Source of the DNA: Tubiluchus corallicola
Lineage: Eukaryota > Priapulida > Priapulimorpha > Priapulimorphida > Tubiluchidae
Assembly: GCA_030141605.1 (NCBI GenBank)
Contig: JAQGDQ010000207.1
Coordinates: 323,026-387,025, forward strand
DNA length: 64,000 nucleotides
Direction: 5' to 3'
Below the pieces are notes generated by a model. It saw nothing but the letters and a program-made list of their open reading frames with translations, did no database searches and had not been told where the DNA came from. Below are positions 11,166 through 26,300 of this stretch, piece after piece. Numbering within the stretch: position 1 is the first letter of the stretch; each line of letters begins with the position of its first letter. The position numbers and the translations under genes were made by a program.

Positions 11166-13323
11166 CTGTTAAAAATCCATAACATTAATGGAAAATTTTC
11201 TTAGCGTCAATTTCAAAACATAAACGTCTATGTCATACCTAATCTTGCTCAAAAAACACTACTACATAACACGTGAATACACTTTCAATCTTAACTCAAT
11301 TTAATAGCAATTAAAAATGCTACACTAAAAGTTGGGAAACATAGTATGCAAAAATATACAAAAACACCTTTTCACTGCACAAATGATACGTGTATATCAA
11401 ATTTACGATAATGGTTTTAAATATTTGGAATGTGTACACCGAGAGACGTAGGTATAAAAATCTAGTAGAAAAATACAATGATAAAATATAACGCATAGCT
11501 ATGAAAAAATACATTTTATGTAATTTAAACACAAAAGTCAATAAGTACGACAATAATACTAAACTATAGTTTGGTTTGCCTCTTTTTGGTACTCAAAATT
11601 TTTGGTCACACTTGCCTAATAATCAGCCTAATTATTCAAAAACATCACAATTTCTAACAATTCTAAACTACAAAAATTTACAAATATTTAAGACTTTTAC
11701 ATTCAAGTTGATCAATATTTTTCATAATTAATACAGATTTTGAAGTAAACATTATGGTACCAGTACTATAAAAGGTTTAATATCGCAATGCTGAAACTAA
11801 GTCTTAAAACACAAAACTCTACAAAAAGCACCATTTACATGACTACAAAAAATCTCCTATTTACCGTTTGCTCACAAAGCTGAACTTAAGTCTTACAATA
11901 CAAAACTCTACAAAAAGCACCATTTACATGACTACGAAAAATCTCTCATTTACCGTTTGCTCTTTAGATAAATTAAGAATACCCTGACTAGCAAATTAAC
12001 TATCTGATAATATAGCTCATAAATTTATTACTCACCTACTGCTGTACATAATTACAAGACGCATAGGTGAACGTTTTTATGAAACCTTGAGGCACAAACT
12101 GCACGTAACACAGGACAACTCTAATAAACAATAACTACTACTACTACTATCTAAAATGCAACATTGTCTACAGGCAAGTGAGAAATAGTGTACAATAAAG
12201 CTAAGTTGAAAAAACTGAAATAATTCTGTAACGTACAAGTCAGGTAATCAAATTTATTCGAACGTTCGATTCAAATTGGCATTAAAAATGTTCAATTCGA
12301 TTTAACTACATCTCCAAATTCGAAAAATTTGTGCAATTGTCGCCGCGTCATGTTCGTAAGAAAACCACATTGTTATTACGCATCAGACAATGTTATCATG
12401 GGCCACGATTGCGAACGTCTGAATTTGTTTTTTAAAGGAAAAAAGCGTGAGTGTATCTGATAACCCTTGACAAAATTTCATAATCTGGGGCTCGCTTCAA
12501 AGCTAAAAATTGGCAAAAAACACCTTTAAATTTGGAAATTTTTGAAACTGAATATTTGCAAGTAGTAATGCAAGTTATTGCAATAAAAAAACAAAAGGCT
12601 AGTCAGTTAGCAGTAGGTCCAATTTAAAACTTCACGCTAATTTGAAACTATAAAAATACTACCGTTATTTCAACTTTTAGTCAGTACGATTTGATTTTAT
12701 TCAAACTAGTTAGTAACAGTACAAATTACAAATCCTTGTTAACAATTTCTTACTCAATTGATGCAAAAGTTGATTACCTGATTTGAAAAATTTCGAATTT
12801 GAAATTTTCCATTCGACAGCCAACGTTAGCGACCATATATTGCAATGTTGTGGAGACACACGTGGTATGGCCTGCCCAATATCTGTAACATGCTACAATC
12901 GATGATGAAAAAGCCATTGAATAATAATTGTAACAAAGCTGAGAGACTTTCAAGGTTTCATAACAAAATACATGCGGTTTTAGCTTTGCCAGTCTGATGA
13001 CACCACAAACATGGAATATGTTGACTAGAACTGTCAGTATACTTTCTGGTTTGTTACAATTTTTTGGTGACACAAAAAAATCACTAAGGTAAGTTACCAT
13101 CAGGAAACGAACGCACATTGATCTAAACTTAAGCCTGTAACTACCTGAATAAGAATATAATTTACATGCAGCTAACGATAAAGAAAAAGGCAAACAAAAG
13201 AATTTATATCTAAAATAAAAAAGCACTTAGTACAAACTTAAAAATGGAATATTTCAAATAAAAACACTACAAAAGTTAATTTAGAAATAATTCTTTTACC
13301 AGAACTGGTAAAAGCATAAAATA
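11166..13323 (-). other. Probable SLC6 3' UTR or convergent intergenic DNA
   Basis: This lies downstream of the SLC6 stop codon. It contains two tandem copies of an 89-bp unit (11791-11879 and 11880-11965, sharing ACAAAACTCTACAAAAAGCA and CATTTACATGACTAC). Several minus-strand AATAAA candidates occur, so the true 3' end cannot be fixed. Its open frames show no family features. Confidence 0.4.
11791..11965. repeat. Tandem duplication, 89-bp period, two copies
   Basis: The units beginning CTGAAACTAAGTCTTAAAAC and CTGAACTTAAGTCTTACAAT run in parallel to ATTTACCGTTTGCTC with few mismatches. Confidence 0.9.
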
Positions 13324-16300
13324 TCAGCAAGTTGTTTCTTTGATGACAAGGTCCTCACATTCAGAAATACTTAATCTACTCCTGTCACTTGATTTATCCG
13401 ACCCATCATTAGCAGCTACATTGCTCTCATCTATTGCTCTCATTCTGCTCTTCAGTTCTAAAAGGCAAGGCAAATCTTCTGGTCTGTATTCATGATGTGC
13501 TGCTGGTATGTGATGAGACAGACCAAGTCTATCGTTTGGATGATAAAATTCAACGTGTGTGGCAGCACTTTCACTCGTGCTCCTTTGTCGCTTAGCGACA
13601 GCACCAGATACGGAGAGCCTGGGCTTTGCTGATGCTTTGTCGCTGTCTGACGCTATTTTCGACCACATCTTTCCCGCTAACGTGTCGCTCAAGGAACGCT
13701 TCAGGCCGCTTTTGCTAGACTGTTTACGTTCCACACTAAGTGAATGTCTTCGAGACTCATCCGATTCACTAGGTGATAAAACTTCAACGACAGTCAGTAC
13801 AACTTCTTCCCCGACAGGTGAACCCCCATCTCCTGATAAAGGAATCCGTATGTTCTCCTGTCGTACAACGTGACCTACCGTCTCCTTTGAGATACTCAGT
13901 TTCTTTTTGATATCCTGTAAAATAATTCATATTTAGCAAATATATATTAAATAGGAATCAGAGACACACAAACAATTAGTATTATGCTCGAGCATTATAT
14001 TGTAGTGGGATGATAGTTAATGCTAGGGGATGGTAGCAGATCGGTTTCAAATGCAGGCAGTTCGGACAACAAGAGATCCTGATTCAATAATGAAAATTCT
14101 GCGTTCATGTATTCCAGCCTGTGTTCTGTAGAAAAGTGAACATTGATACAGATAAATTAATGTTAAAAGACCTGCCAGTAACTTATCTTGCATCTTATTT
14201 ATCCATACCAGTTGGGCTGTAGAACAGGTGCTTATATTGTACATGCATCCATCCACCTACTACCTATTGAATCAACAAGGCTATTCCATATCAGAAATTT
14301 TAAACTGTTATACAATGCTGATATGCAATGGCTTCATAATGGATCGAACCATCACAACATGGAGGTAAGGGGTGAAAATAAATGACTTTTCGCCGTCGAA
14401 ACAATATTATCGGGTGCCACTGCCTCAAGCAACTAAACTCAGCAAGTGAAGATTTCAGATAAGTTAGTGAGTAAGCTTTGAACCTGAATAGATCATAGAG
14501 TACATATCAAGATGTAGAATTTTGCTACTACCAAGCAATGGTTCAAATTTTAAAATTAAGTATAATCCTTAAAAATGTAATAACTTTGGGCTGTTGAATC
14601 ACAATACTACAATTTGGTTGCTGATTTTGAAATAGTAAATCGCCCAAGTAACGACAGCAGCAACATCTTTTCACATGTGAATCAAACAAGATTTCAAATT
14701 CAATTCATCCAAATATTTCCTGAACAAAATTCTTTTGACAAATGCAAATATTGCAGTACCCAAACATGACAAGCAAATCTGCAAAACCTGCACACTGTGA
14801 AAGGTTTTCACTTAGTCAACATGGGTAACATTTCTTTAATGGTAAATTGTAGATTAAATGGTACATTATCATGTACACAGTCAAGTGATTAAGCTAGTAC
14901 CTTCTACAGTCTTGAATTACATATCATCTAATAATTGACTCTCATTTATTATAGATATTTATAACAAATGAACTTAATAACAGGAGCCAACTAAAACATA
15001 AAAAACAATTTTTATTAACTTCCCAACCTTAACTTTATCATTAACATTAGTTCTTCTTTTTATGCAATTATACAAAAGGCAATAGCTGTCAAATTGCGGA
15101 AGTGCCAATGAGTGAGACCACAGCCAAAACAGCTAGGGGGCATGAGGAAGCGATGTAAGCTTTCTCCTGAATTTTAAAGGTTGATAGAGAAGCTTTTGGC
15201 AAGCAAAAGTCAAGGAATTTTTACTTAAACTTGGCTACTTATTGATAATTTAGCAACATTTTGTGTTATAAAAATGAAATATTTAAACTCGTATCTTATC
15301 CTTTAATCAATAATAGCCGTAATTTTTTTCGATGCCAACATGTTTCAATTATTCAATGATGGCTTATTGAATAGCAAAGATGAGATGAATGGCATGCATT
15401 TTCGTGTAATTTCCAAGGCGTGTAAGATCTGTTTAAAAATCGGTAAAACAAGATTCAGGGCCCAAAAGCAGTCCACGATAAAAATGTGAATCACGGTTCA
15501 CAAACAACATAATAGGCTAAAATTGCAGCATCGTCACCAGTGTTGTAAGGTAACAATCGTTCTGTAAAACCTTGTTATGTACATTTATGTTATTATAGTT
15601 CTTAGTGACTGGGGCATGGAGAATAAATGCTTTTCCTCCAAGTAGCCGTTTTGAGTTAGTCACCACAGAAAGTTGAAAGTAAGTAAAAACAAACGTGTTG
15701 CGCGATGTTAAATAAATGAGAAAGCCAATTTTTTCTTAATTATTGACAAAAGCTAAAAATGCGTGAATTCATCACGGTTGTAGATGAGAACATGAATTCA
15801 AGGTCAACTGCAGGAGTCTCACACACAATGTGTGACACACGATAAGTCTGTTAATAATAATAAATTAATTTACATGAATTAAACAATTTCAACAATCTAT
15901 CTAAGAAAACATTACATACCTTTAGTGTGTCGTACGGAGGTGGTATATCAGCACCTGGGCACACTCCAGTTGTCGCCGGTTCTTCTATGCCAGACAGGTT
16001 CCGAGGAAGGTGGACATGAGACTTCACCTGACCAATTGGCCAGTGTCTGTTCGGAACCTGAATAATGGTCACTCGTGTGTCAAGGCAATAAATGATTTTA
16101 AAATGTCACAAAGATGCAAAATTGGGGTTATTTTAGTTATGTTTTTCAATCTACACATATGCACATATCCACTCAGCTATGAAGTGCACCACCTATTCAC
16201 GTTTTCAAAGCGAGTTTCACAATTATTGCATTGCTTTGCCTCAAATAGTTAGTGAAAAAAATCTTATCTGTCACTCCTTATAAAAATGAAATACACACTT

Positions 16301-19300
16301 TTAACAGAAAGCAGAAACAGAAGCATTCATGCATTCATCCCTGAAAACAGTAGTAAAACAAAGTTTATCTGTAAGCATAGTTCGAAGTTTAGAATAAGTA
16401 CCGGTGTTTTGAGAATTGTCCTGCGACGCCATCTAGTGTGAATACCATAAACAATGGCACAGCCAGGAATGAATATTGTAGGTAGTACAACTAGCGCCCA
16501 GCCTAGTCTCTCTGCCCATAAAGGATATTCATTATGCGGATTTGCTGCTTGACCACCATATGTCAGTGATGTGTGGTCAGCTACATTCCATAACCAGATC
16601 GCCTGTAATAAGAAATGTAAACATTACCCACATGGGTTAATATGCTTAAGCAAATGCAGAATGCGAACATAGTAGTTATAATTTTCTCATTACAGCAAGA
16701 AAAAATTAAGCATATTTTAGCAACTCTGTATCATTGGTTTTAAAATGTCAGTGCCTAAAAATTGACCCTGAGAAATGCTGAACAACTAAAATCAAATTAC
16801 AAATCTGTTTAGATGTTTAGCTTCTTTTTTTGAAAATACCGTAAAAGGAATTCGATTAACACCTTAACAAGAACTTTTTCATGCTGTAAACTGTCTGCAC
16901 GATGAAGTAATAGAACATTTGGTCAACTGTGCTACAATCTCTGTACATACCATCACTTCTACCTATTGACCAATTCAATTCCCGGTCCAAAAATGTACAA
17001 TATATCAAAATGCATTGAGCCTGCATATTAGTGGTCGATTTACTCACTGATAAACAGACTGGAGAAACAAGCTTCCAGCATAACTTAAAGTACACACAAG
17101 GTTTGGTCCCAGTCATATCCTCAATGGCTTCAGCTAACAGTTGAGTACCTTTGTAAATAAACAAATAATTGTTTATCGTTTGTTTTGTTTTGTTAATCAA
17201 AAATCACTTGCTTATGTAAGGCACAGACATTTGAAGACAATCCAAAGACTCTTGCAACAAACATATATTAATTAATTACATTGACGGAAAAGCGTGAATA
17301 TTTCTAGCAACATCAGTTAAACTATCAGTAATAAGTTACAGTTTTTAAGAATGAATACAAATTTATGTACCCAGAAAGTGGCTTAGCTAAAACTGCAAGT
17401 CCAAAATGTGTAAAATATGTGGTATTTCATCTTTAAAGCAAACATAAAAAACAATTCATGTCACACAATACATACATTCCACAGTTGTAGAATCGGCGCC
17501 GAAAGTCTAATCAATTTCGACAACGATTTCCAAGAGTGCTTAAAACTTCAACTCTAGCTCTTACTCAGGACTTTGAGGTATTTAATTAAGCAGACCCAAC
17601 CAGTTCTGCGGATTTTATATCAAGAACTTCTAAGTAAAGGTACTATTTATATTTATTTTTAAGGCAGGAGAATCAATTAATTGTACCTTAGCTAATGAGA
17701 GTAGGAGCTTAAGTTGTAAAAGCTTATAGCATAGTGACGGTTTAGCATGACTTTAAAGAAATAATTCAAATATTTGAACTAAAAACTACCTCAATTGAAC
17801 ATCGTGGTTCAGCTTTACATGAAAATAATGCTACATTGACTTAAAACTGCATTATATTAAGCTGGAGTCCAAAAGACGCTCAGACACTTACTGATTCTCT
17901 CTCCTCCCAAAACTGACCAACTCTTTAACTCCATCTCCTGACTCTGTCTCTCCAATCCTAGGAAACTGTAGACTTACTACTACCAAAACCATCATTCACA
18001 CCCAATCAACACACCATTCCCTACCACACATTCTGTATACATGTTTACATAACCTAAGCGCACTTACCAAAACCATATGAAACGGCCAATATGCCACAGA
18101 CTGCTACAAATATCAATGCAATCTCACCAACAAAGAAATCGCAGAGTTGAATTATGTAAACACCACCCTAGAACGATACCATTGTATGTGTCTTAATAGC
18201 TTAAAAATAAGCATGTTTTTGAAAACGTTAATCTTAACTTAAACTGGATCAAATTAATCCATTTTTATTTACAAATAAAAATCACCATACAAATTTCACT
18301 GAAAATAGAAAAAAAATAATCTTTTCTGTTTTTCTGAATGTGAGATGTAAAACAATTCATATTATCTCAGTAGTGGATAGACAAATAGCTAATTAGATAC
18401 ATATAGCTAATTAGATACAAACATACTTTGTGTCTTAACATATTGTTGATCATAACATAACAATTCATATAAATACAAATGGAAAAGCTAGGAAAAACCA
18501 CAGATGGTTGTTACTTAATTGGTTTTCTTTCTGAAACATCACCTATGTATACATGTAATCATGAACCAAGTTTTTGTTATAGTTTTGCAATACAAATAAT
18601 CAGTGGTGATATTTGTAGTTTATATATGAGAAAATACCTGACTTTTGTAACTGATAAATGCAGCAGAAAGGTGAAGTAAGGTTTTACAGTAAATAGCATT
18701 ACAAACATAAAATGTGGAACTTTTTCTCCAGTAGCACTGGCATTGCAAATTATATAGATGAATTAATCTAGTAGTACAACAAACCAAATGCTACAAGCAA
18801 AGTATAGCTGGGTTAATACTTTGTCATCATTTTTGTGACCTTTGCAACACATACATAAAAATTTGTAAACTAACTGCAAATAATGTAGATAATCAATTTT
18901 CCAGCCAATCACATATTAAATCTTATACCAACACAAGCAAAATTTTAATCGACAAATATTTCCAAGCGTTACTAGATATATGTACTTCTTATTGCAGCAT
19001 CAAGCTTATACATACCTCTGTGACGTAGATGAGACCAATGACGTAAAGAAGACAACAGACAAGAAAGACAAGTGCTTCATGGTAAACAAGATGGCGCTTG
19101 ATCCACATGTGGTAACGGTCAGTGATGCTGGTCAAGAACGTCTCTGTGACACCAAACTAAAAAAGCATGCTCAGAATGAAAACCTTAACTAAGCAAAAGA
19201 AAATGCAGCAAAAACAACTCTACATAAAATAAAATTGACACCCAGCACCCACTTAACAAAAGGCATGGTTTTTATTCAGACACAATATCTGCAAAGTTTC

Positions 19301-22300
19301 GACAGTTAATGTCATATTCACGCGACAATCACTATACGAAGATGTATACAAAAATCAAAATCAACACTTTTTTCTAAAAACTTGTCTTGATGAAGGACTA
19401 CAACCTAAATTTATTCAATTCAGAATAACAAACAATTACAGTGTTGATTTTTCTAAATATATTTTTACACTGTATTTTTACATAATTTTATTTAGGTGAA
19501 TTGTTGCATGAAGTTGTGTTACTAGAAGTGTTATAGAAAACTAAAATGTATGTCAGACACTTAAGAACTAAAGATATACTGCAAAAACATCACCAAAATT
19601 TTTTTACAATTGTACCACGCAACAAAATAAGCAGCACTAAACAAGAGAAACTATAAAAAAAGAATAAAACTTAGATACTTACCTCATAAAAGCTTGAGAA
19701 AAAGCAGCATGAAAAATAGATTACTTTGTAGTAGGTAAAAACAATTTTTTAAAACTTGAATAAACGTACATAATGCATATTAAAAAGTATTTTAGGTTTT
19801 TGCTGCCAATTCTTTAACCCTCTTTTTCTCTGATGTAAATATTAATGTTAGAATATGTTGTTCTCATATTTATGAATTGCTTACACAAAAAAGCCATACA
19901 ATATCTGAAGAAGCCTTATCTGGAAAGAAAACAATATTCTTCTAATATAACAAACCAACTCTAATTTACTGCATGAAAAAGTTTCGGGTATCAAAAGTAA
20001 CTAAGGTTTCATCTTCATTTTTTCAGGACAATACAGGCCAGGGTCCAGAAGCGGGGAACACATGGACTTGAACAAAAAAGTCATATAAATGAGCGAACTA
20101 TATATGTCAACCTTAGTAGGTCACTGTCATTGGCACTGTGGCAAATTGGAAAAATCAGACACACTCTCAACCACCAAACAATTGAAAATCTCATATATGT
20201 TTTCATAACATCCAAACTTGATTACTGCAGTAGTTTACTTTTTGGGCTTCCTGAATGTGAATATCGTAAACTCCAACTAATTCAGAACTCTGTTCCTTGT
20301 CTTATTAGCAAAACTAAAAGATATGAACACATTACGCCTATTCTAAAAGAATTGCAATGGCTGCCAATAAAGTTTCAAATTTAATTTCAAATTCTTCGTG
20401 TCACCTAAAGAATACTACATGGTTTAGCACCTGCATATCTCACAGAAACGTTGATATGCCTTATTAGCTTAACACCGGCCAAACACTTTGTTCTAATACT
20501 AATGAACAAGTTAATTTACATCAGCTAATTCCTAATATAGTATTCTGTGATGAAAAAGATTTTTCTGTTTGTGCTCGCAACTCCGCAATAATCTATCTGT
20601 TGCCATATGTTCTGCAAATTCATTAGATTCTTTTAAACAACATCTTAAAACATGTTTGTTTAGATACTACATTTCATGATGAATTAATTTTTAATTTTTT
20701 AATGTATTTTAAATTTTGATGTATCCTATGAATTTTAAATGTATTTCACTGTTCAGCATCCTGAGATTTTAAATGGCGCAGTGTGCTATGTAAATAAAAT
20801 GTACAGTATATTACATACCTGCGTCTCATTGGACAGAAGCACCAAGATTATAAAAAACCAGGCAGCCCAGAAATGAGGCACTGGTAGCGTGTCAATCAAC
20901 ACAGGAAACAGTTCAAATATAAAACCTGGACCTGTAGAAGATGAAGCCATAAATATCAATTAAGAAACATTCAGAGCAATTGACTCTCGGAAATTGAAAT
21001 ATGAAAGGAACCACAATGCAACAAAAGTGTAAATGGAATTGTGCAATTTCCTACTGCAGGTAAAAACCAAATTGAAAAAATAAAAATAAAATAACGATTA
21101 CAATACAAAAAATATTTTAGGAAATGTTTAGGAAGCATGGAATACGCGTTTATTTTGCTATATGTCAACAAACAATTTCAATGTCAAGTTAAGTTCTGAA
21201 AAGAAAATAGTGTGAAAATTTAAAGTTGTTACAGGATTATTATTACTAAAAAGTCAAAAACTGTGTATCACAATGGCAGTTCTCAAATCCTGCGTGCAAC
21301 AAATTGTAATCATAATTCATTAAGATTTCATATTTTACTCAAGTTTTATATTCTTCATAATTAAGTTCATAGACAAGTTAATACACAAATTTTTCATTAT
21401 TTTTCAAAGTCATTCCAATCAGGTTCCAATCAGGTTCCCACCTAACACATTTAATAATAACTGCTGACAATTTGAGTGAATGAGTCCAGATCAATCTGGG
21501 ACAAGCCAATTGCCATTATCATAAACTTTCATTTTGTGAGAGTCGACATTAGAATTTGCGATGTTGTTTGCACAAAAATTTATCTAATAATGTATCCTGG
21601 TGGAAATGGATATATGACAGGCAGCTGTAAATGTCAGTAGGATTAGAAACTGACTAACTGAAAATACAGCAGAAAGGCTTAAGGTGGGCAGTCATGTCCT
21701 AAAATTACTTCCTTCAAACAGGGATTCCCATAGAAGATGTTCTGAAGCTTACAAAAGACCTAATGGTAAACTAACACAACTCCGGGTAAAATTCACTTCC
21801 AAAATCAAAATGGGATGACCTAAAATGTTATCAAGGCGAGTGGTTAACTTAACCTAACACTTTTGGACTTAGTAATGAAAGGTCAACATAGGGACTGAAA
21901 CACAAGAGGGGGTGATTGGGCAAAGGTCAACTAAAAAAAGCAGCTAGAAGCAAATTAGGCAACTAATGACTCAACACAAAAAGTCGACCAAAATGCTCAA
22001 ACATTTGATCATTCTTCAAATTAAAACAAGCAGACATTCGAACTCTGCTGTCACCATTTCTATCAAATAGGAAAATTATACGATCTGTTTGCATGTGCAA
22101 ATTCAGCTTCATACTACCATCATCATCAGCATGAAAACCCTACCACTATAGTCATAAATGTCATCATATACGATAATCATCGCTACTACTACAATCATCC
22201 GCCTCGTCATCGATGTTGTTGTTGTTGTCATCACAACCACCACTACTGTCACCACCACCAACATTGTCATCGTCATCATCATCACCATCAGCACCATTCT

Positions 22301-23290
22301 TTTTTTACTGAACTGTGACTGTAATTACACAGATGTCATTACTAATTAGAAAGAAATGTAGTATCTGTGCTAGGCTAGTTATCTGTACCGTATACACAAG
22401 ACATAATAAATGAGTAACATCTCTAGTATTAATTAAGTAACTGTGAGTAGGTAAATAGTGCACCGTTTCAACAGGCAGCATTTGAATGTGTAAGCCTGAG
22501 TTGTTCTTAAAAACGACTCGCAATTTGAAAAAGGGATTCATGGATTTTTCATGTTTTCCACACTAACACCAACCCCAACCTACCTCCATCCACCACCCAC
22601 TCTCCCTTAGGCATGCACATGTACACTTTGTCATTTACTTCATACCAAAACATACAATACAAAATAAAATATAAAAAAGTGTAATATAAATAGTAAAAAA
22701 AATCAAGTTAGCAGAAGGATTAGCAATAGGTCATCGCTCCTGCAACCGTAAACAACCCCTGTTAATGATCTATTCTAGAGGTTTTGCAAATACATTAGCC
22801 AGGATATGTGAAATATGAACTGAGTCAATGGTCCATGATCTCTGATAATGACTAAATTAGTGTATACTTTAATGGACAACTGTTATCATCAGTGTTGTCT
22901 TACTGCAAGTTCTCATGACTGTTGCAACTGGATTTCTAATTCATGTCAGAACAGATCAAAATAGCATGCAAGTTGGTCTGCGTGAGCGTGAAACTTAAGC
23001 AGTGCAAATACTTTCCATTAACATCCATTATTATAGATATAACACGTCAATACCACAAGCACTACGGAAGCCATGCAGAAGCCTTACACCTGAGAAACAT
23101 ATTCACTGTTAATTAACTTCCGTAGTACGCACGCGTTGGACTAACGTGCTATTTAAGAGTAAGATGTTAACAACTTGTTGACTGAGTTAGGTGGTAAAGT
23201 TACTGATTATGCCTTGCAATGCTGGTGTACGCAAACGAATGAAAAGAACACACACACATATATATAGGTGTGTGTGTGTGCGTGTGTGTG

Positions 23291-23325
<35 letters not shown>

Positions 23326-26300
23326 CTTGCCAAGTAATTCAACAAAAATGCTCAATGACAAGAAGAAAAAACAAAAGAAGAAAAGATGTGGTGCCAAAGA
23401 ACCAATAACTGGAAGATAAGTATGAAATCAACTGTGACAACACGAAAAGCACAATTTTATTTACTCTCCATCAGCAAATCGTACATCAATTAGTCAAGCT
23501 ACTTGTGGAGCACAAAAAAGACAGGAAAATCTAGCAAATCACAAAAAAATCTGTAGTATCAGTGAGAAAACAAAGTTATTTGCTATGTGACTGTATCTTC
23601 AAAGCATCTTCAACATCACAGCAGCATCTTCAAAGTCGAAATCCTCTAAGAATGTGTCAGTGGAGTAAAAACATTAGTTTTGCCGTCAACACAAATGGTC
23701 ACAAAATGATTTGCAATCAACGTCAATCTAAAGCACCCTCTGGGAATGCGTGAAAGACACTACTACAAACCACCATAAAAGAAATGATCATGTCACCCAC
23801 TGCCCGTTATTACTTGCTTTTTAATTTTACAAACGAAACAGTTAACTGGGAATATGAAAATGGCACCACGACTGAATATTTCCAAAGTCAAACACTAAAG
23901 TCTTCTCGTATAGTAATGATAGTAACTCGCATCATCTACGTCCTCATCGCACTGACCATCATCTGGAGCAACAGTCTTGTTCTCATAGCCGTCGCTCGCT
24001 TTCATCAGGTGCAAAAACACCTGCGAAACTGGTTTATTGCTAGCTTATCCGCCACCGACTTTTTAACAGGGATCTACCTCTGTGTTGCTCCATACGTGCT
24101 CACGTTTATACCCGACCCTCCTAAAGTATTGTGCTTAAGCCTTTATACAGTGCACAACATGAATATAACACAGACGGCCAATTCATTACTGTTTGTAACT
24201 ATTGAAAGATATATCGCAGTTGCACATCCATTTTTATACATGAGTGTAGTAAAACCAAAAAGCATCAAGTTCATCATCGTGATAAGCTGGATAGAAGCCA
24301 GCATCATCGGTGGTGCAGTCTGGATTCATAACAGTTGGTTTGTGAACAGTTTCTGTGTCTACGAGGCTGTCATCAGCAAGCAATCCTTGTACTTAATGGA
24401 TGCACATCTGCTAGTAAGTATGACAGCCATGTGTGGAATTTATGCAAAGATGTATTTAATTGCTAGACGTCACTATCACTCTGTGGCCGCTGCAGATGCC
24501 CAAGACACAGGTATGAAATCAAACCTGCATTTAGCAAAAGTGTATTTTCTGATTACGGGTTTATACATTATCTGTTGCACTCCGTTTCTCGTAATATCGC
24601 TGGTTGTGCTTGAGACAAAGTTTGAAAATCATTATCAGTGGGTGCGACGGATCGGATACTTCATGCTTTATTCGAATTCTTTTGTTAATGTAATTGTCTA
24701 TGCCTCCAGGTTGGGAGAATTCCAGAAAGCATTCCGGAAACTGCTCAGTCCTTGGAGGTCAACAGACGTGCTAAGGTCAGCAAATGGTTCACTAAGATCT
24801 CATAATAGAAACATAACAACTGAAGGTGAAGTTTAAGATTGGACCACATTGCTAGACTCGTACAAACTGTACGGCAAGCAATGGGTGCCAGGCTCTTAAG
24901 CAAAAACTGCATTTGACTATTAGGCAAAATTAGCTTGAGTGACACACTTGTGAAGTGGTGATGCATAGTTCAGACTAATAATGTCTCTTTCAGCATACAC
25001 TATCTAAAGTGTGACTAATCATAAGTGATATATATATAATATTTATTTATTTATTTTAGAGAAAAAAATAACACAAAAGATATAGCACAATAAATTGGCC
25101 AAGGTAACCTGTTCAAAGTGACAAGACCATTGCATGATGTACAAGGCACCCAAAATAAAAAGTAACCTATTGCAGAGTGATACAGCAAATAAAGATAATA
25201 ATGAAAATCACCCAGATCTTTGAGAGTGCCATTTCGTTCTAGTCTTAGATATGTTAAGAGGAGGTTAAAGATGAACTTCATCAAAACTGCTAACAATTAA
25301 CAGTGCTCATACTCGCTTGAAAACTACATCTCATAATACTGTTTTATTTACAACTCTATGTTTTTTAGGCTGTTTTTAGAAGTTTTTTTTGTTAACAGAA
25401 GTTCAAAAGTTAGCGACCTTTAACGGCCTGTAGCATGATTTGTTCCAGTTAACATAACTTCTTTTGATGTCAATTTTCACGAAAATTTTCACAAGCATGT
25501 ACTGCATTTTCTTTCTACTGCGTTATAATGCAGTAGCAGATTGAGGGGGGGGTGGGCAAGGAGCCGGCCCCATTCACAGTAGCAGTTACAATACATCAAA
25601 TGAATATTTTCTCTGGATTACAAGCATTAGAATGATTTACTAAATTCTAGCAGTTCCTTTATTAAATTTATACCTGTAAAATTGTATATGACAAGGATTC
25701 TAATTTTCAAAACAAATGAAATTTACGTACATCATATATACCGTCTACCAAAATGTATTGGTGTGTGACTATGAGTAAAATGTTTGAGGTGACAAATGAG
25801 TCTAAAATGCAGCAAAATGCATTAGCGGTCAAGGTTCTGCCCTTTTGAGGGGGGCTTACAGTGCTCGCCCAGCTGCCCTAACTGTTTTTTGTTGGGCCCG
25901 CCACTTCTCTAAAGCCTGCATGCCGCTGTAATGTACAGAATGCATTCAACAAAACCTACTTAAACCAAGAACAGCGTATCCAAGAAAACAAAAGAAAGTT
26001 GATTGTTTAAATGACACACTGTATTTTTAGTGCATTAACTTTAGTAAGAAGCTTTGATTAAATCAATTTATTTCCATTTATAGTCTATCCAATCCTAGTT
26101 AACCTTCGTTTAAATTGTTGTTAACAATATCAGTAATTTAACGGTACTTAACAAAGTGAAAAGCTACTGTTCTTGCTTATTTGTCATTATAACTTATTCT
26201 TCAAAAGATATTGGCCATGTACAAGTCATGCATAGTTCAAAGACAAGCCTTCTGTTCTAGAATGCAAACATAAACTAGCTCTGTGTGTGTACCAGTTATT

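Noticed and set aside
13559-13873. 104-residue plus-strand open frame
   Set aside because: It is the antisense shadow of the last SLC6 exon, whose minus frame is continuous with exon 13.
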